Made by a program: the position numbers and the translations under genes. A stretch of DNA of 64,000 nucleotides from Sapientia aquatica. GTDB taxonomy: Bacteria > Pseudomonadota > Gammaproteobacteria > Burkholderiales > Burkholderiaceae_D. Below the pieces are notes generated by a model. It made no database searches, was not told the origin of the DNA, and saw nothing but the letters and a program-made list of their open reading frames with translations. Positions 55,742 through 64,000 of this stretch are shown here, piece after piece (within the stretch, counting starts at the first letter, position 1; each line of letters begins with the position of its first letter). Location: NCBI RefSeq assembly GCF_004358105.1, contig NZ_SMYL01000004.1, forward strand, positions 62,001 through 126,000. The letters run 5' to 3'.

Positions 55742-57051
55742 AAATCCCTAAACCGCTGCTATCGTTCTGGCAAATCGTCAACATGAATGTTGGCTTTCTC
55801 GGCATTCAATTTAGCTTTGGTCTACAACAAAGCAATATGAGCCCGATCTATAAATATCTGGGCGCAAGCGAAGCCAATCTGCCGTATTTATGGTTGGCTG
55901 GCCCGATCACCGGATTGATTGTGCAGCCCATCATCGGGGCAATGAGTGACCGCACCGTTTCGCGCTGGGGACGGCGCACACCTTACTTTTTAATCGGCGC
56001 ATTATTGTGCAGCCTTGGTTTATTTTTGATGCCGTTCAGCCCAACGCTGTGGATGGCCGCCAGCTTGCTGTGGATCTTGGATGCGGCCAGCAATGTCACG
56101 ATGGAACCTTACCGCGCTTACATTAGCGATAAGCTGCAACCGAGTCAGCATTCGGTCGGTTTTTTAACCCAAAGCGCATTCACTGGCTTGGGACAAACCT
56201 TAGCCTATTTAACGCCTTCGCTTCTGGTGTATGCCGGGATGAACAAAGATGCCGTCAACGGCAACAACATTCCTTACATTGTGATTATCGCGTTTATGAT
56301 CGGGGCAGTTTTATCGATTGCTTCGATACTTTGGTCGCTAAAAACCTCACCAGAAATTCCCTTAGACGCACAAGAAATCGCTGAAATTAATCGTCATCCC
56401 AAAGGCTGGTTGGCGACTATATCTGAAATTTATCGCGCCATTATTGAAATGCCAGTCACGATGCGGCAATTGGCGCTAGTCAAATTATTTCAGTGGTACG
56501 CGATGTTCTGCTATTGGCAATACATTGTGCTGTCGATCGCCAACACGATTTATGGCACGCACGATCAAGCTTCGGTCGGTTTTCGGGATGCGGGATTATT
56601 GAATGGAAAAGTCGGCGCGTTTTATAACTTTATCGCCTTCATCGGCGCGTTTGCACTCATCCCAATGGCACGTCGTTACGGCGCAAAATACAGCCACGCG
56701 GTTTGTCTGAGCTTAGCGGGCTTGGGCATGCTTTGCATTCCGATGATACACACGCCATGGTTGCTATTAATTCCAATGGTTGCTATTGGATTGGCTTGGG
56801 CCAGCATTATGGGCAATCCCTACATCATGTTAGCGGGCAGCATTCCTGCTGAGCGCACCGGCGTGTACATGGGGATTTTTAATATGTTTATTGTGATCCC
56901 GATGATTATTCAGATTTTTACCTTGCCGCTGTTTTACGATAGCTGGTTGAGCGGCAATCCTGAAAATGTCATTCGGCTGGCAGGCGCATTATTAGTCTGC
57001 GCTGCGGTCGCGGTTACGTTTGTCAAAATCCAAGCGCCGACTCGCTCTTAA
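55738..57051 (+). CDS. suxC: MFS sucrose/maltoside permease (SuxC type)
   Basis: A 437-residue inner-membrane proton symporter. FWQIVNMNVGFLGIQFSFGLQQSNMSPIYKYLGA and LWLAGPITGLIVQPIIGAMSDRTVSRWGRRTPY are typical of the plant-SUC-like/glycoside-pentoside-hexuronide sugar transporters found in bacterial sux and CUT loci. The ATG overlaps the fructokinase stop (ATGA, 55738-55741). Brings sucrose from the periplasm to the GH13 enzyme; substrate inferred from the operon. Confidence 0.88.
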   Translation: MKIPKPLLSFWQIVNMNVGFLGIQFSFGLQQSNMSPIYKYLGASEANLPYLWLAGPITGLIVQPIIGAMSDRTVSRWGRRTPYFLIGALLCSLGLFLMPFSPTLWMAASLLWILDAASNVTMEPYRAYISDKLQPSQHSVGFLTQSAFTGLGQTLAYLTPSLLVYAGMNKDAVNGNNIPYIVIIAFMIGAVLSIASILWSLKTSPEIPLDAQEIAEINRHPKGWLATISEIYRAIIEMPVTMRQLALVKLFQWYAMFCYWQYIVLSIANTIYGTHDQASVGFRDAGLLNGKVGAFYNFIAFIGAFALIPMARRYGAKYSHAVCLSLAGLGMLCIPMIHTPWLLLIPMVAIGLAWASIMGNPYIMLAGSIPAERTGVYMGIFNMFIVIPMIIQIFTLPLFYDSWLSGNPENVIRLAGALLVCAAVAVTFVKIQAPTRS

Positions 57052-57065
57052 TTATTTCAGCGATC

Positions 57066-57100
57066 GATCAACTGGGATTGGATGCACTACTCAGTTGATC
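57066..57100. terminator. Hairpin between convergent genes
   Basis: GATCAACTG (57066-57074) pairs perfectly with CAGTTGATC (57092-57100). No T run; a likely transcript end between the permease and the chemoreceptor genes. Confidence 0.4.
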
Positions 57101-57123
57101 GCCCACCTAATAGACCAAGCGAG

Positions 57124-58683
57124 TTATTCCAATCGGAATGAATTCACATTTTCAACCAAGGACTTAGATTGGTCGCGCATGCTTTGTGCCGCAGCGGCGG
57201 CTTGCTCCACCAAGGCGGCATTTTGTTGCGTGACGCCTTCCATCTCCACAATTGCTAGGTTGACTTGCTCGATGCCTTGCGTTTGCTCTTTGGAGGCTTG
57301 CGCAATTTCGGCCATGATGTCGGTAACGCGTTTGACACTATCAACGATCTCATTCATCGCATTACCAGCGTCATCAACTTGCGAGGCGCCCGATTGAATC
57401 TTATCGACCGAATCCTGAATCAATTCTTTGATTTCTTTCGCGGCTGCCGCTGAGCGCTGCGCTAGGGTTCGCACTTCGGACGCTACCACCGCAAAGCCGC
57501 GCCCTTGCTCACCCGCACGCGCCGCTTCTACCGCCGCATTCAATGCCAAAATATTGGTTTGAAAAGCGATCCCATCAATCACGCTAATGATGTCCACAAT
57601 TTTGGAAGAACTTTGCTTGATCGACTCCATCGTCAACACCACGTTTTTGACCACCGCACCGCCGTGCGTCGCCACTTGGGAAGCAGTGTTGGCCAGTTGA
57701 TTCGCTTGCCGTGCATTGTCCGAATTTTGCCGAACGATAGACGTCAATTCATTCATCGAGGACGCGGTTTGCTCCAAGCTGGCGGATTGGCTTTCCGTCC
57801 GACCAGACAAGTCAAGGTTGCCCTGCGCGATTTCTGAGGCTGCGGTATCTATTGATTCCGACGCATTGCGCACTTGCATTAATAATTGACGCAATTCGTC
57901 CACCATCATTTGCAGCTTCGCTAGCAAACTAGTTTGATCATCGGCCTTTAAACTTGCCCGCATCGTTAAATCGCCTTGCGAAACTTTGGTCACCACTTCG
58001 ACCGCATAGATTGGCTCGCCGCCCAACTGACTAAATATGCTGCGACTAATCAGGAGCGTGACGCCGGTAATAAGCAACAGCACAATCAGCCCTAGACTGA
58101 TATCAATGGCGGCGGAAGCGCGGAATTTTTGATCGACGTCGTCCAAATAAACGCCGGTACCAAAGGTCCATTTCCATTCGGGGAAATAACTCACATAGGA
58201 TAATTTTGGTGACGGCTCTGTTTGCCCTGGACGTGGATATTGGTAGGAAACGAAACCTTTGCCTTTATTCTGCGCGGTACTAATAAATTCTCGCACGATG
58301 AATTTCCCATTCGGGTCTTGCAGATCGACGAAAGACTTACCTTCGCTAGCGGGTTCGGCTGGGAACAGAATACGTTTGTGATCCAAGCTATAAATAAACA
58401 CATAGTTGGATTTTTCATAGCGCATGTAACGTATCGCCTCAATGGCAGATTTTTGCGCTTGCTCTTCGGTCAATTTCCCTTCCACCTGAAGCTGGTAAAA
58501 GTGCGCGGTGACGTTATTTGCTGAATCGATTAAGCTGACCAATTTAGCTGAACGCTCTTCCAACATCGATGAGCGCAAACTGACCATCGAAACAATCACC
58601 ATCAGCACGAAGCCAATAAAGATAATCCCAATTAGCATCAGCAATCGCGAGCGAATGTGCATGGTTTCTAATAACTTAATCAT
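57124..58683 (-). CDS. Methyl-accepting chemotaxis protein with single Cache sensor
   Basis: A 519-residue chemoreceptor. Membrane helix at about 14-36, a periplasmic single-Cache domain (about 40-190: [41 protein letters not shown]), second helix ([20 protein letters not shown]), a HAMP region starting at [12 protein letters not shown], and the signalling coiled coil with the tip [31 protein letters not shown] that binds CheA and CheW. Ligands of this sensor type are often small carboxylates, but none can be assigned. A good ribosome site (AAAGAGAAA) precedes it. No che genes are adjacent. Confidence 0.93.
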   Translation of the reverse strand: MIKLLETMHIRSRLLMLIGIIFIGFVLMVIVSMVSLRSSMLEERSAKLVSLIDSANNVTAHFYQLQVEGKLTEEQAQKSAIEAIRYMRYEKSNYVFIYSLDHKRILFPAEPASEGKSFVDLQDPNGKFIVREFISTAQNKGKGFVSYQYPRPGQTEPSPKLSYVSYFPEWKWTFGTGVYLDDVDQKFRASAAIDISLGLIVLLLITGVTLLISRSIFSQLGGEPIYAVEVVTKVSQGDLTMRASLKADDQTSLLAKLQMMVDELRQLLMQVRNASESIDTAASEIAQGNLDLSGRTESQSASLEQTASSMNELTSIVRQNSDNARQANQLANTASQVATHGGAVVKNVVLTMESIKQSSSKIVDIISVIDGIAFQTNILALNAAVEAARAGEQGRGFAVVASEVRTLAQRSAAAAKEIKELIQDSVDKIQSGASQVDDAGNAMNEIVDSVKRVTDIMAEIAQASKEQTQGIEQVNLAIVEMEGVTQQNAALVEQAAAAAQSMRDQSKSLVENVNSFRLE

Positions 58684-59009
58684 ACGAATTTCTCTTTCAG
58701 CCTTGGTGTAAGTTCGTCAACTTCCATGACTTTTCATCATGGCTTTGCAGGATGATTTTTCACCATCATTTAACGAATTTTTGCGCTTAATTTAAGCAAG
58801 TTTGTTGAGTTTTAGCTTAGCAGTCGAATCCTTGATGTCAATGTGAATATGGCCGAGCGGCGCAATTCACCGTGACAATTGATGCCGCGCCCTTGCGGAA
58901 AGCTTGCTTAAAAATTATGGGAATTGGGGAGGAAATAGCGGTTTGCTGCCAATCACAGAACGTGATTGGCGTTGAAACTGTTGTTAAAACTGAATGCCGT
59001 GCGAAAGGA
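58684..59009. other. Intergenic stretch behind the chemoreceptor
   Basis: 326 bases holding the chemoreceptor promoter and the downstream end of the antiporter gene. One perfect inverted repeat, CCAATCAC (58949-58956) with GTGATTGG (58962-58969), lies 40 bases after the antiporter stop, without a T run. It could be a terminator-like hairpin. Confidence 0.5.
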
Positions 59010-60995
59010 TTAGCCCAATAAACGTTCTTCGGTCAGTCCTAATGCTTCGGTGGTTCCGCGCAAAACCAACACGTCACCGGCCATTAATTGGGTCGTGTCG
59101 CTAAATTCAAAGCGCTGCATGGCGCGACGCATGTTGATGATCTCTACGCCGAATTCAGCCAGATTTAAGTCCGATAAAAATTGGCCGTTTGCTCTCGCGC
59201 GCTCGGTTAATTGAATCGGTTGCAAACGCACTTGATTGCTATCGGCATCATCGACCACGTCGCTGGCTCCATGAAAATAGCCACGGAATGATTCATAGCG
59301 ATCATCACGCGCACGTTGAACTCGATGAATCACTCGGCGCAATGGCACACCCAACAATACCAAAGCATGTGAGGCCAACATCAAGCCGCCTTCGATCACT
59401 TCAGGCACCACTTCGGTCGCGCCTGCGTGGCGTAATTTTTCTAAATCGGTATCGTCGTGGCTACGCACAATTACCGGCAAAGCGGGATTTAAGACGTTGA
59501 CGTGATGCAGGATTTTTAACGCCGATGGCGTGCCTGCATAAGTGATAACCAAAACCGATGCGCGCATGATGCCAGCGGCCAGCAAGCTTTCACGCCGCGC
59601 CGAATCGCCGTAGGACACGTTAGAACCTGCCGCCTGCGCCGCTTGTACCCGATCGGGATCTAAATCCAGCGCGTGATAGGGGATTTTTTCTTCGTTCAAC
59701 AGGGTCGCCAGACTTTGCCCAGTCCGTCCGAATCCGGCAATCACAACGTGCTTTTCTTGACCCATAGAACGCGTTGCGATTTTGGTTAGTACCAACGATT
59801 GCTGCATCCATTCACTGCGCGACAAACGCATCACAATTGCGTCGCTGTGCACAATCATAAAAGGGGCGACCAACATCGATAACACCATCGCCGCTAACAC
59901 CAATTGCGTTAATAACGGATTCATCAAATTCAGATCCGATATTTGCGTAAGCAGCACGAAACCAAATTCACCAGCTTGCGCCAAGGCCAATCCGGTACGC
60001 AACGCCACGCCGGTTGAATTGCCAAACAACTTGGCTAATACGGCGACCAAACCAAATTTAAAAGTGACTGGAATGACCAATAATGCCAACACGACCCACC
60101 AATGTTGGAGAACTAAACTGACGTTGAGCAGCATGCCAATCGTGACAAAAAACAAGCCCAAGAGCACATCGCGGAAAGACTTAATATCCTCCTCAACTTG
60201 GTATTTGTATTCTGTTTCCGAAATCAACATTCCGGCTACAAACGCGCCCAAAGCCAAGGACAATCCAAAGCGCTCCGTAATCCACGCCGCGCCCAAGGTG
60301 ATTAACAGCAAATTGAGCATAAACAGTTCTTGCGAACGCAACTGCACCACCAGCTTGAACCACTTACGCATGAGTTTTTTGCCAAAAAAGAGCAATAAAA
60401 CCAATACCAACGTGGCTTTGCCCACGGCGAAAATCAAGGTTTGTACCAAATGCTCGTCTTTAGCCGCTAAGGCCGGAACGATAATGAGCAAGGGAACCAA
60501 GGCCAAATCTTGGAACAATAAAATCCCAAAACTTTGGCGTCCATGCGGGCTTTCAATCTCTAACCGTTCAACCAATAGTTTCGACACAATGGCAGTTGAT
60601 GACATCGAAAACGCGCCACCCAAAGCAAAGGCAGCCTGCCAGCTAATGTGCCAAAACGCGGGCAAAACCCGCGCCGATAACCACGCCACCAACAAGCACG
60701 ACAAGATCGTCACAAACACTTGCGCCAATCCCAGACCGAATACGGTTTTGCGCATTGCCTTCAATTTAGGCAAAGAGAATTCCAACCCGATAGAAAACAT
60801 CAAAAAAACCACACCGAAGGCGGCAAAACCTTGGGTTGCTGAGTTATTTTCTGCCCACGCCAATCCATACGGGCCAATTACCACACCAACCAGCAAATAC
60901 CCGAGCATCGGCGGCAGGCGCAAACTGCGGAACAGCACCACGCCTGCCACCGACGCGCCAAGGAATAACAGGGTAATTTCTAGTGCTGATTGCAT
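59010..60995 (-). CDS. Kef-type potassium/proton antiporter (CPA2)
   Basis: A 661-residue inner-membrane antiporter: a transport domain of about twelve helices (residues 1-390, LGYLLVGVVIGPYGLAW; FGVVFLMFSIGLEFSLPKL; LGAFVAGMLISETEYKYQVEEDI), a nucleotide-binding RCK domain (about 410-530, HVVIAGFGRTGQSLATLL, DLDPDRVQAA) and a C-terminal TrkA-C domain ending AGDVLVLRGTTEALGLTEERLLG. KefB/KefC use the same layout with glutathione control; that control cannot be proved here. GGAGC precedes the ATG. Divergent from kdsD, an order I recall in Burkholderiales. Confidence 0.92.
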   Translation of the reverse strand: MQSALEITLLFLGASVAGVVLFRSLRLPPMLGYLLVGVVIGPYGLAWAENNSATQGFAAFGVVFLMFSIGLEFSLPKLKAMRKTVFGLGLAQVFVTILSCLLVAWLSARVLPAFWHISWQAAFALGGAFSMSSTAIVSKLLVERLEIESPHGRQSFGILLFQDLALVPLLIIVPALAAKDEHLVQTLIFAVGKATLVLVLLLFFGKKLMRKWFKLVVQLRSQELFMLNLLLITLGAAWITERFGLSLALGAFVAGMLISETEYKYQVEEDIKSFRDVLLGLFFVTIGMLLNVSLVLQHWWVVLALLVIPVTFKFGLVAVLAKLFGNSTGVALRTGLALAQAGEFGFVLLTQISDLNLMNPLLTQLVLAAMVLSMLVAPFMIVHSDAIVMRLSRSEWMQQSLVLTKIATRSMGQEKHVVIAGFGRTGQSLATLLNEEKIPYHALDLDPDRVQAAQAAGSNVSYGDSARRESLLAAGIMRASVLVITYAGTPSALKILHHVNVLNPALPVIVRSHDDTDLEKLRHAGATEVVPEVIEGGLMLASHALVLLGVPLRRVIHRVQRARDDRYESFRGYFHGASDVVDDADSNQVRLQPIQLTERARANGQFLSDLNLAEFGVEIINMRRAMQRFEFSDTTQLMAGDVLVLRGTTEALGLTEERLLG

Positions 60996-61137
60996 TCACG
61001 CTCCATAGCTAATTCATTGAGATTGCTGGCAATTATATTAATTTTATCGTCCGAATCGCGTAGTAATGGCGACATATTTTTCCAGCGCTGCTGGTTTATT
61101 ATTAATTCAGGCAGGTTTTTTGCTTTCCGAATTCGTT

Positions 61138-61143
61138 TATACT
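61138..61143 (+). promoter_or_regulatory. -10 element just before kdsD
   Basis: TATACT ends seven bases before the kdsD ATG (61151). A transcript from it would start at or next to the A of the start codon, so kdsD may be leaderless; no ribosome site is visible. No good -35 is seen. Confidence 0.45.
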
Positions 61144-61150
61144 TTAGCTT

Positions 61151-62170
61151 ATGAGTTCCTCTAATACAAAACCTACTTCCAACTCCTTTGATCCAGAGCG
61201 TATTTTGCAACTGGCTAGCTCAACGCTAACTATCGAAGCCGACGCCATTGCCGCCTTAAATCAACGTATCTCGTCCAAAACTGATAGTAGTTTTGTCGAT
61301 GCCGTTAAGTTATTACTGAATTGCCAAGGTCGCGTCGTTGTCTCCGGCATCGGCAAATCTGGTCACATTGCCCGCAAAATTGCGGCGACCTTCGCCTCGA
61401 CCGGAACTCCCGCTTTCTTTGTGCATGCCGCTGAAGCTGCGCACGGCGATTTGGGCATGGTCACCGCCAATGACGTCTTCATCGCCATTTCGTACTCAGG
61501 CGAGGCGGGTGAATTGATTTCCATCATGCCGCTAATTAAACGCATGGGCGCGCACTTAATCGCCATTACTGGCAACCCGGATTCACGCTTGGCGCAGTTA
61601 GCCGACATTCATTTAAACGCGCATGTCGACAAAGAAGCTTGTCCACTCAATTTAGCACCAACGGCGAGCACTACCGTCACGTTAGCTTTGGGCGACGCCT
61701 TGGCGGTTGCGGTATTGGATGCCAGCGGATTCCGCGAAGAAGATTTTGCGCGCTCCCATCCCGGCGGAGCTTTAGGCCGCCGTTTGCTGACGCATGTGCG
61801 CGATGTGATGCGCTCTGGCGAACAAATTCCGTCGGTGCAGTCCGATTGCAGTCTCGTTGCCGCGCTACTAGAAATCACCAAAAAAGGCATCGCCATGACA
61901 GCGATTGTGGATGCTGATAATACATTATTGGGCGTATTTACTGACGGCGATTTGCGGCGTTTATTGGAACGCTTACACGATTTTAGCGACGTCAACATTG
62001 CCGATGTGATGCACAAAAATCCACGCACAATCGGGCCTGATCGCTTAGCCGTTGAAGCCGTTAAACTGATGGAAACCCATCGCATCAACCAATTATTAGT
62101 CGCCGATCAAGAAGGTAAATTGGTTGGTGCTTTGCATATTCACGATTTAACTCGTGCCAAGGTAATTTAA
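61151..62170 (+). CDS. kdsD: Arabinose-5-phosphate isomerase (KpsF/GutQ)
   Basis: Converts ribulose 5-phosphate to D-arabinose 5-phosphate, the first step to Kdo for lipopolysaccharide. 339 residues: SIS domain (about 50-185: GRVVVSGIGKSGHIARKIAATFASTGTPAFFVHAAEAAHGDLGM), the family motif SHPGGALGRRLL, and two CBS domains (about 220-335: VRDVMRSGEQIP; VADQEGKLVGALHIHDLTRA). The stop overlaps the kdsC start (TAATG). First gene of the Kdo-Lpt operon. Confidence 0.96.
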   Translation: MSSSNTKPTSNSFDPERILQLASSTLTIEADAIAALNQRISSKTDSSFVDAVKLLLNCQGRVVVSGIGKSGHIARKIAATFASTGTPAFFVHAAEAAHGDLGMVTANDVFIAISYSGEAGELISIMPLIKRMGAHLIAITGNPDSRLAQLADIHLNAHVDKEACPLNLAPTASTTVTLALGDALAVAVLDASGFREEDFARSHPGGALGRRLLTHVRDVMRSGEQIPSVQSDCSLVAALLEITKKGIAMTAIVDADNTLLGVFTDGDLRRLLERLHDFSDVNIADVMHKNPRTIGPDRLAVEAVKLMETHRINQLLVADQEGKLVGALHIHDLTRAKVI

Positions 62171-62721
62171 TGACAGCCAATTCCACATCGTTCGATTTAG
62201 CGACAGCGCAGCAGAAAGCCGCGCAAGTGCGGATTATGATTTTTGATGTAGATGGTGTGCTCACCGACGGTCGGATGCAATTTACCGCGGATGGTGAATT
62301 CATGAAGAGCTTTCATGTGCACGACGGCTTGGGCATTCAGATATTGCAAAGAATGGGCATTGCCACCGCCATCATCAGCGCGCGCCAGACGCCAATTGTT
62401 ACCAAGCGTGCCGCCGATCTCGGCATTACCCATGTTTATCAAGGCAATCACGATAAGCGCATCACCTTTGCGCAATTATTAGCTGACACCGGCGTTGCCG
62501 CGCATGAGTGCGGTTTTATCGGTGACGATGTGATTGATTTACCGTTATTTTCTAAAGTCGGTTTTGCTGTTAGCGTGCCGAACGGCCATCCAGAAGCAAT
62601 TAGCCGCGCGCACTATGTCACCAAGGCAGCAGGCGGCTTGGGCGCAGTGCGCGAGATTTGTGATTTTATTCTGCGTGCGCAAGGCAAATACGATGCCGCA
62701 CTTGCCCCTTACTTAGCGTAA
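62170..62721 (+). CDS. kdsC: 3-Deoxy-D-manno-octulosonate 8-phosphate phosphatase
   Basis: Removes the phosphate from Kdo 8-phosphate. 183 residues of the HAD family type C0: MIFDVDGVLTDGRM with the two catalytic Asp, AIISARQTPIVTKRAADLGI, and GFIGDDVIDLPLFSKVGFAVSVPNGHPEA. Overlaps the kdsD stop by one base, so translation is coupled. Eight bases separate it from lptC. Confidence 0.96.
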   Translation: MTANSTSFDLATAQQKAAQVRIMIFDVDGVLTDGRMQFTADGEFMKSFHVHDGLGIQILQRMGIATAIISARQTPIVTKRAADLGITHVYQGNHDKRITFAQLLADTGVAAHECGFIGDDVIDLPLFSKVGFAVSVPNGHPEAISRAHYVTKAAGGLGAVREICDFILRAQGKYDAALAPYLA

Positions 62722-62729
62722 CGCAGACA

Positions 62730-63350
62730 ATGAAAATCAGCGCCTTATTTTCTCCCGACAAATTACGGCTTTGGCTGTTAGTGCTATTTGTTGGCGTACT
62801 TACGCTCGCAAGTTATTGGATTTTAGAGATTGTTCGCAGCCACGATAAAACTGGAACGCAAGCAGTGCGCACACGGCCAGACTATTACGTCGACAATTTT
62901 AATTTCGTCAAAATGCAGCCCAACGGGCAAAATAAATACCGCATCGTCGGTACCAAACTTGTTCATTATCCGAACGACGATCATGCCGATGTGACGCTGC
63001 CGGTGATTACCAATTTAGACCCCGACTCGCCGCCCATGACAGCCCGCTCAGAGCGCGGCGTTGTTCATAACATCGCCAATCAATCTGAAAATGAAGTGCA
63101 TTTGTATGACAATGTTGTCGTGAATCGTCCAAAGTCAGAGAAGTCCAATCACCTGCAATTAAATACCGAATATTTAATTGCCTATCCCGACAAAAACATC
63201 ATGAAAACAGATTTACCGGTGAAATTAATCACCGGCGACACCATTACTACCGGGGTTGGCATGATGGCCAACAATGACACCCAGCAAATGGAAATCTACA
63301 AAAATGTATACAGCATCATTCCTCCACGCACCGAACAAAAGCGCAAATAA
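62730..63350 (+). CDS. lptC: Lipopolysaccharide export protein LptC
   Basis: Bitopic inner-membrane protein that takes LPS from the LptBFG complex and hands it to LptA. 206 residues: one N-terminal membrane helix (about 12-31, LRLWLLVLFVGVLTLASYWIL) and a periplasmic beta-jellyroll (PDYYVDNFNFVKMQPNGQNKYRIVGTKLVHYPNDD, with YPDKNIMKTDLPVKLITGD near the end). Ends one base before the lptA start. Confidence 0.93.
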   Translation: MKISALFSPDKLRLWLLVLFVGVLTLASYWILEIVRSHDKTGTQAVRTRPDYYVDNFNFVKMQPNGQNKYRIVGTKLVHYPNDDHADVTLPVITNLDPDSPPMTARSERGVVHNIANQSENEVHLYDNVVVNRPKSEKSNHLQLNTEYLIAYPDKNIMKTDLPVKLITGDTITTGVGMMANNDTQQMEIYKNVYSIIPPRTEQKRK

Positions 63351-63351
63351 T

Positions 63352-63954
63352 ATGATTAAACATTTATTCCTCATTTTGCTATTCGCCACGCTAGGCAGCA
63401 ATGTCGCCTTAGCCGAAAAAGCCGATAGCCAACAACCGCTGCGCATCCAATCGGATTCACAAACCTACGACGGTAGTAAAAAGGTGACGGTCTATACCGG
63501 CGCTGTGCACATGGTCAAAGGAACCTTGACGATCAATGCCGCTCGGTTAGAAATTGTTGAAGATGCCAACGGCGGCAAAATCGGTACCTTATATAGCGGC
63601 AACGGCAAGCTGGTGAACTACCGCCAAAAACGCGACGGCGGACCGGATTTATGGGCCGAAGGCGAAGCCGATAAAGTGGTGTATGACGACACGCTAGAAC
63701 TAATCAAATTATTTAACCAAGCCAAATTAGTCCTGCTTGATGGCAAAGAGCGCACCCATGAGAGTTCGGGTATTTATATCTCGTATGACAGCCGCACCGA
63801 TTTCATGTCAGTCAATAACACGCTGGAAGGCAAAAGTCTTCCTGGCGCTGGTTTTACCAACGCCGTGATTTATCCAACTAAAGACAAACCTAAAGCTGCT
63901 CCAGCAAAACCAAACACGCCAGCGCCGGCCGCCCCAGAGAGCAAACATGAATAG
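63352..63954 (+). CDS. lptA: Lipopolysaccharide transport periplasmic protein LptA
   Basis: Periplasmic bridge protein that carries LPS from LptC to the outer-membrane LptDE. 200 residues: signal peptide (MIKHLFLILLFATLGSNVALA), OstA-like jellyroll (IQSDSQTYDGSKKVTVYTGAVHMVKGTLTINAARLEI) and a Pro/Ala-rich C-terminal tail of ~25 residues. Start chosen at 63352; an earlier frame start lies inside lptC. Its stop overlaps the lptB start by eight bases. Confidence 0.95.
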   Translation: MIKHLFLILLFATLGSNVALAEKADSQQPLRIQSDSQTYDGSKKVTVYTGAVHMVKGTLTINAARLEIVEDANGGKIGTLYSGNGKLVNYRQKRDGGPDLWAEGEADKVVYDDTLELIKLFNQAKLVLLDGKERTHESSGIYISYDSRTDFMSVNNTLEGKSLPGAGFTNAVIYPTKDKPKAAPAKPNTPAPAAPESKHE

Positions 63955-64000
63955 TCATCTACAAGTTCAGGGGCTACAAAAACACTACGGCGCGCGTCAA
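63947..64000 (+). CDS. lptB: LPS export ABC ATPase LptB, 5' end only
   Basis: The 18 codons in view read MNSHLQVQGLQKHYGARQ, the start of an ABC ATPase with the A-loop Tyr before the Walker motif, as in LptB. Place directly after lptA supports the call. The gene runs out of the window. The protein would power LPS extraction with LptF and LptG. Confidence 0.85.
   Translation, partial: MNSHLQVQGLQKHYGARQ

Noticed and set aside
59782-61008. A 408-codon plus-strand frame opposite the potassium antiporter gene
   Set aside because: It lies wholly antisense to a clear antiporter; its Asn/Thr/Lys-rich product has no domain and is the usual shadow of a hydrophobic coding region.
1-64000. CRISPR arrays, insertion sequences, prophage genes
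   Set aside because: No regularly spaced repeats, transposase, integrase or phage structural genes were found on reading both strands.

Overview
This window looks like chromosomal DNA of a beta-proteobacterium of the order Burkholderiales, most likely an Oxalobacteraceae relative (an Undibacterium-like genome is my best guess). The gene orders def-fmt, dprA-smg-topB, birA-coaX-SPOR protein, ssb-MFS-uvrA and kdsD-kdsC-lptC-lptA-lptB are what I associate with that order. Base composition is close to 50% GC by eye. I see no insertion sequence, integrase, phage gene or CRISPR array. The lineage is an inference from gene order and protein style, not from a search.

Layout. Positions 1-7.1 kb hold housekeeping genes: the 5' part of fmt and def on the minus strand, then a LysM protein, dprA, smg and topB on the plus strand. 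Positions 7.2-11.4 kb hold a membrane-anchored cytochrome c, tRNA-Arg(CCG), an iron-sulfur photolyase (PhrB-like), a small DUF2805-like protein and a renalase-like flavoprotein. Positions 11.4-16 kb hold a SPOR-like protein, coaX, birA, a DUF2252 protein and a divergent FabI-type enoyl reductase. Positions 16-23.3 kb hold a TonB-dependent receptor with a long non-coding upstream region, a GNAT acetyltransferase, an exported carboxymuconolactone-decarboxylase-like protein and a divergent LysR/MFS pair. Positions 23.7-28.7 kb encode an HD-GYP response regulator followed by a 1293-residue hybrid sensor kinase.

Positions 28.7-43.1 kb form a coherent tannin/gallate locus. It contains a TonB receptor, a secreted tannase, a LysR-type regulator with two helix-turn-helix regions, and a plus-strand operon for gallate: tautomerase (GalD/PrpF type), 4-oxalomesaconate hydratase (LigJ type), CHA aldolase (LigK type), an aromatic-acid MFS permease and gallate dioxygenase. 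A membrane-anchored alpha/beta hydrolase lies at its right end. The left end carries a DUF1932 dehydrogenase coupled to a small membrane protein, both of unknown role. The predicted flow is galloyl ester to gallate to 4-oxalomesaconate (keto then enol) to 4-carboxy-4-hydroxy-2-oxoadipate to pyruvate plus oxaloacetate.

Positions 43.2-48.7 kb return to core genes (fdxA, ssb, an MFS exporter, uvrA). Positions 48.8-57.05 kb form a sucrose locus like the sux system of Xanthomonas: LacI regulator, TonB receptor, amylosucrase/sucrose hydrolase (GH13), fructokinase and an MFS permease. Two matching LacI-type palindromes lie about 90 bp upstream of the receptor and the GH13 gene. Positions 57.1-64 kb hold a chemoreceptor, a Kef-type potassium/proton antiporter and the start of the lipopolysaccharide (Kdo and Lpt) operon, which runs off the right edge inside lptB.
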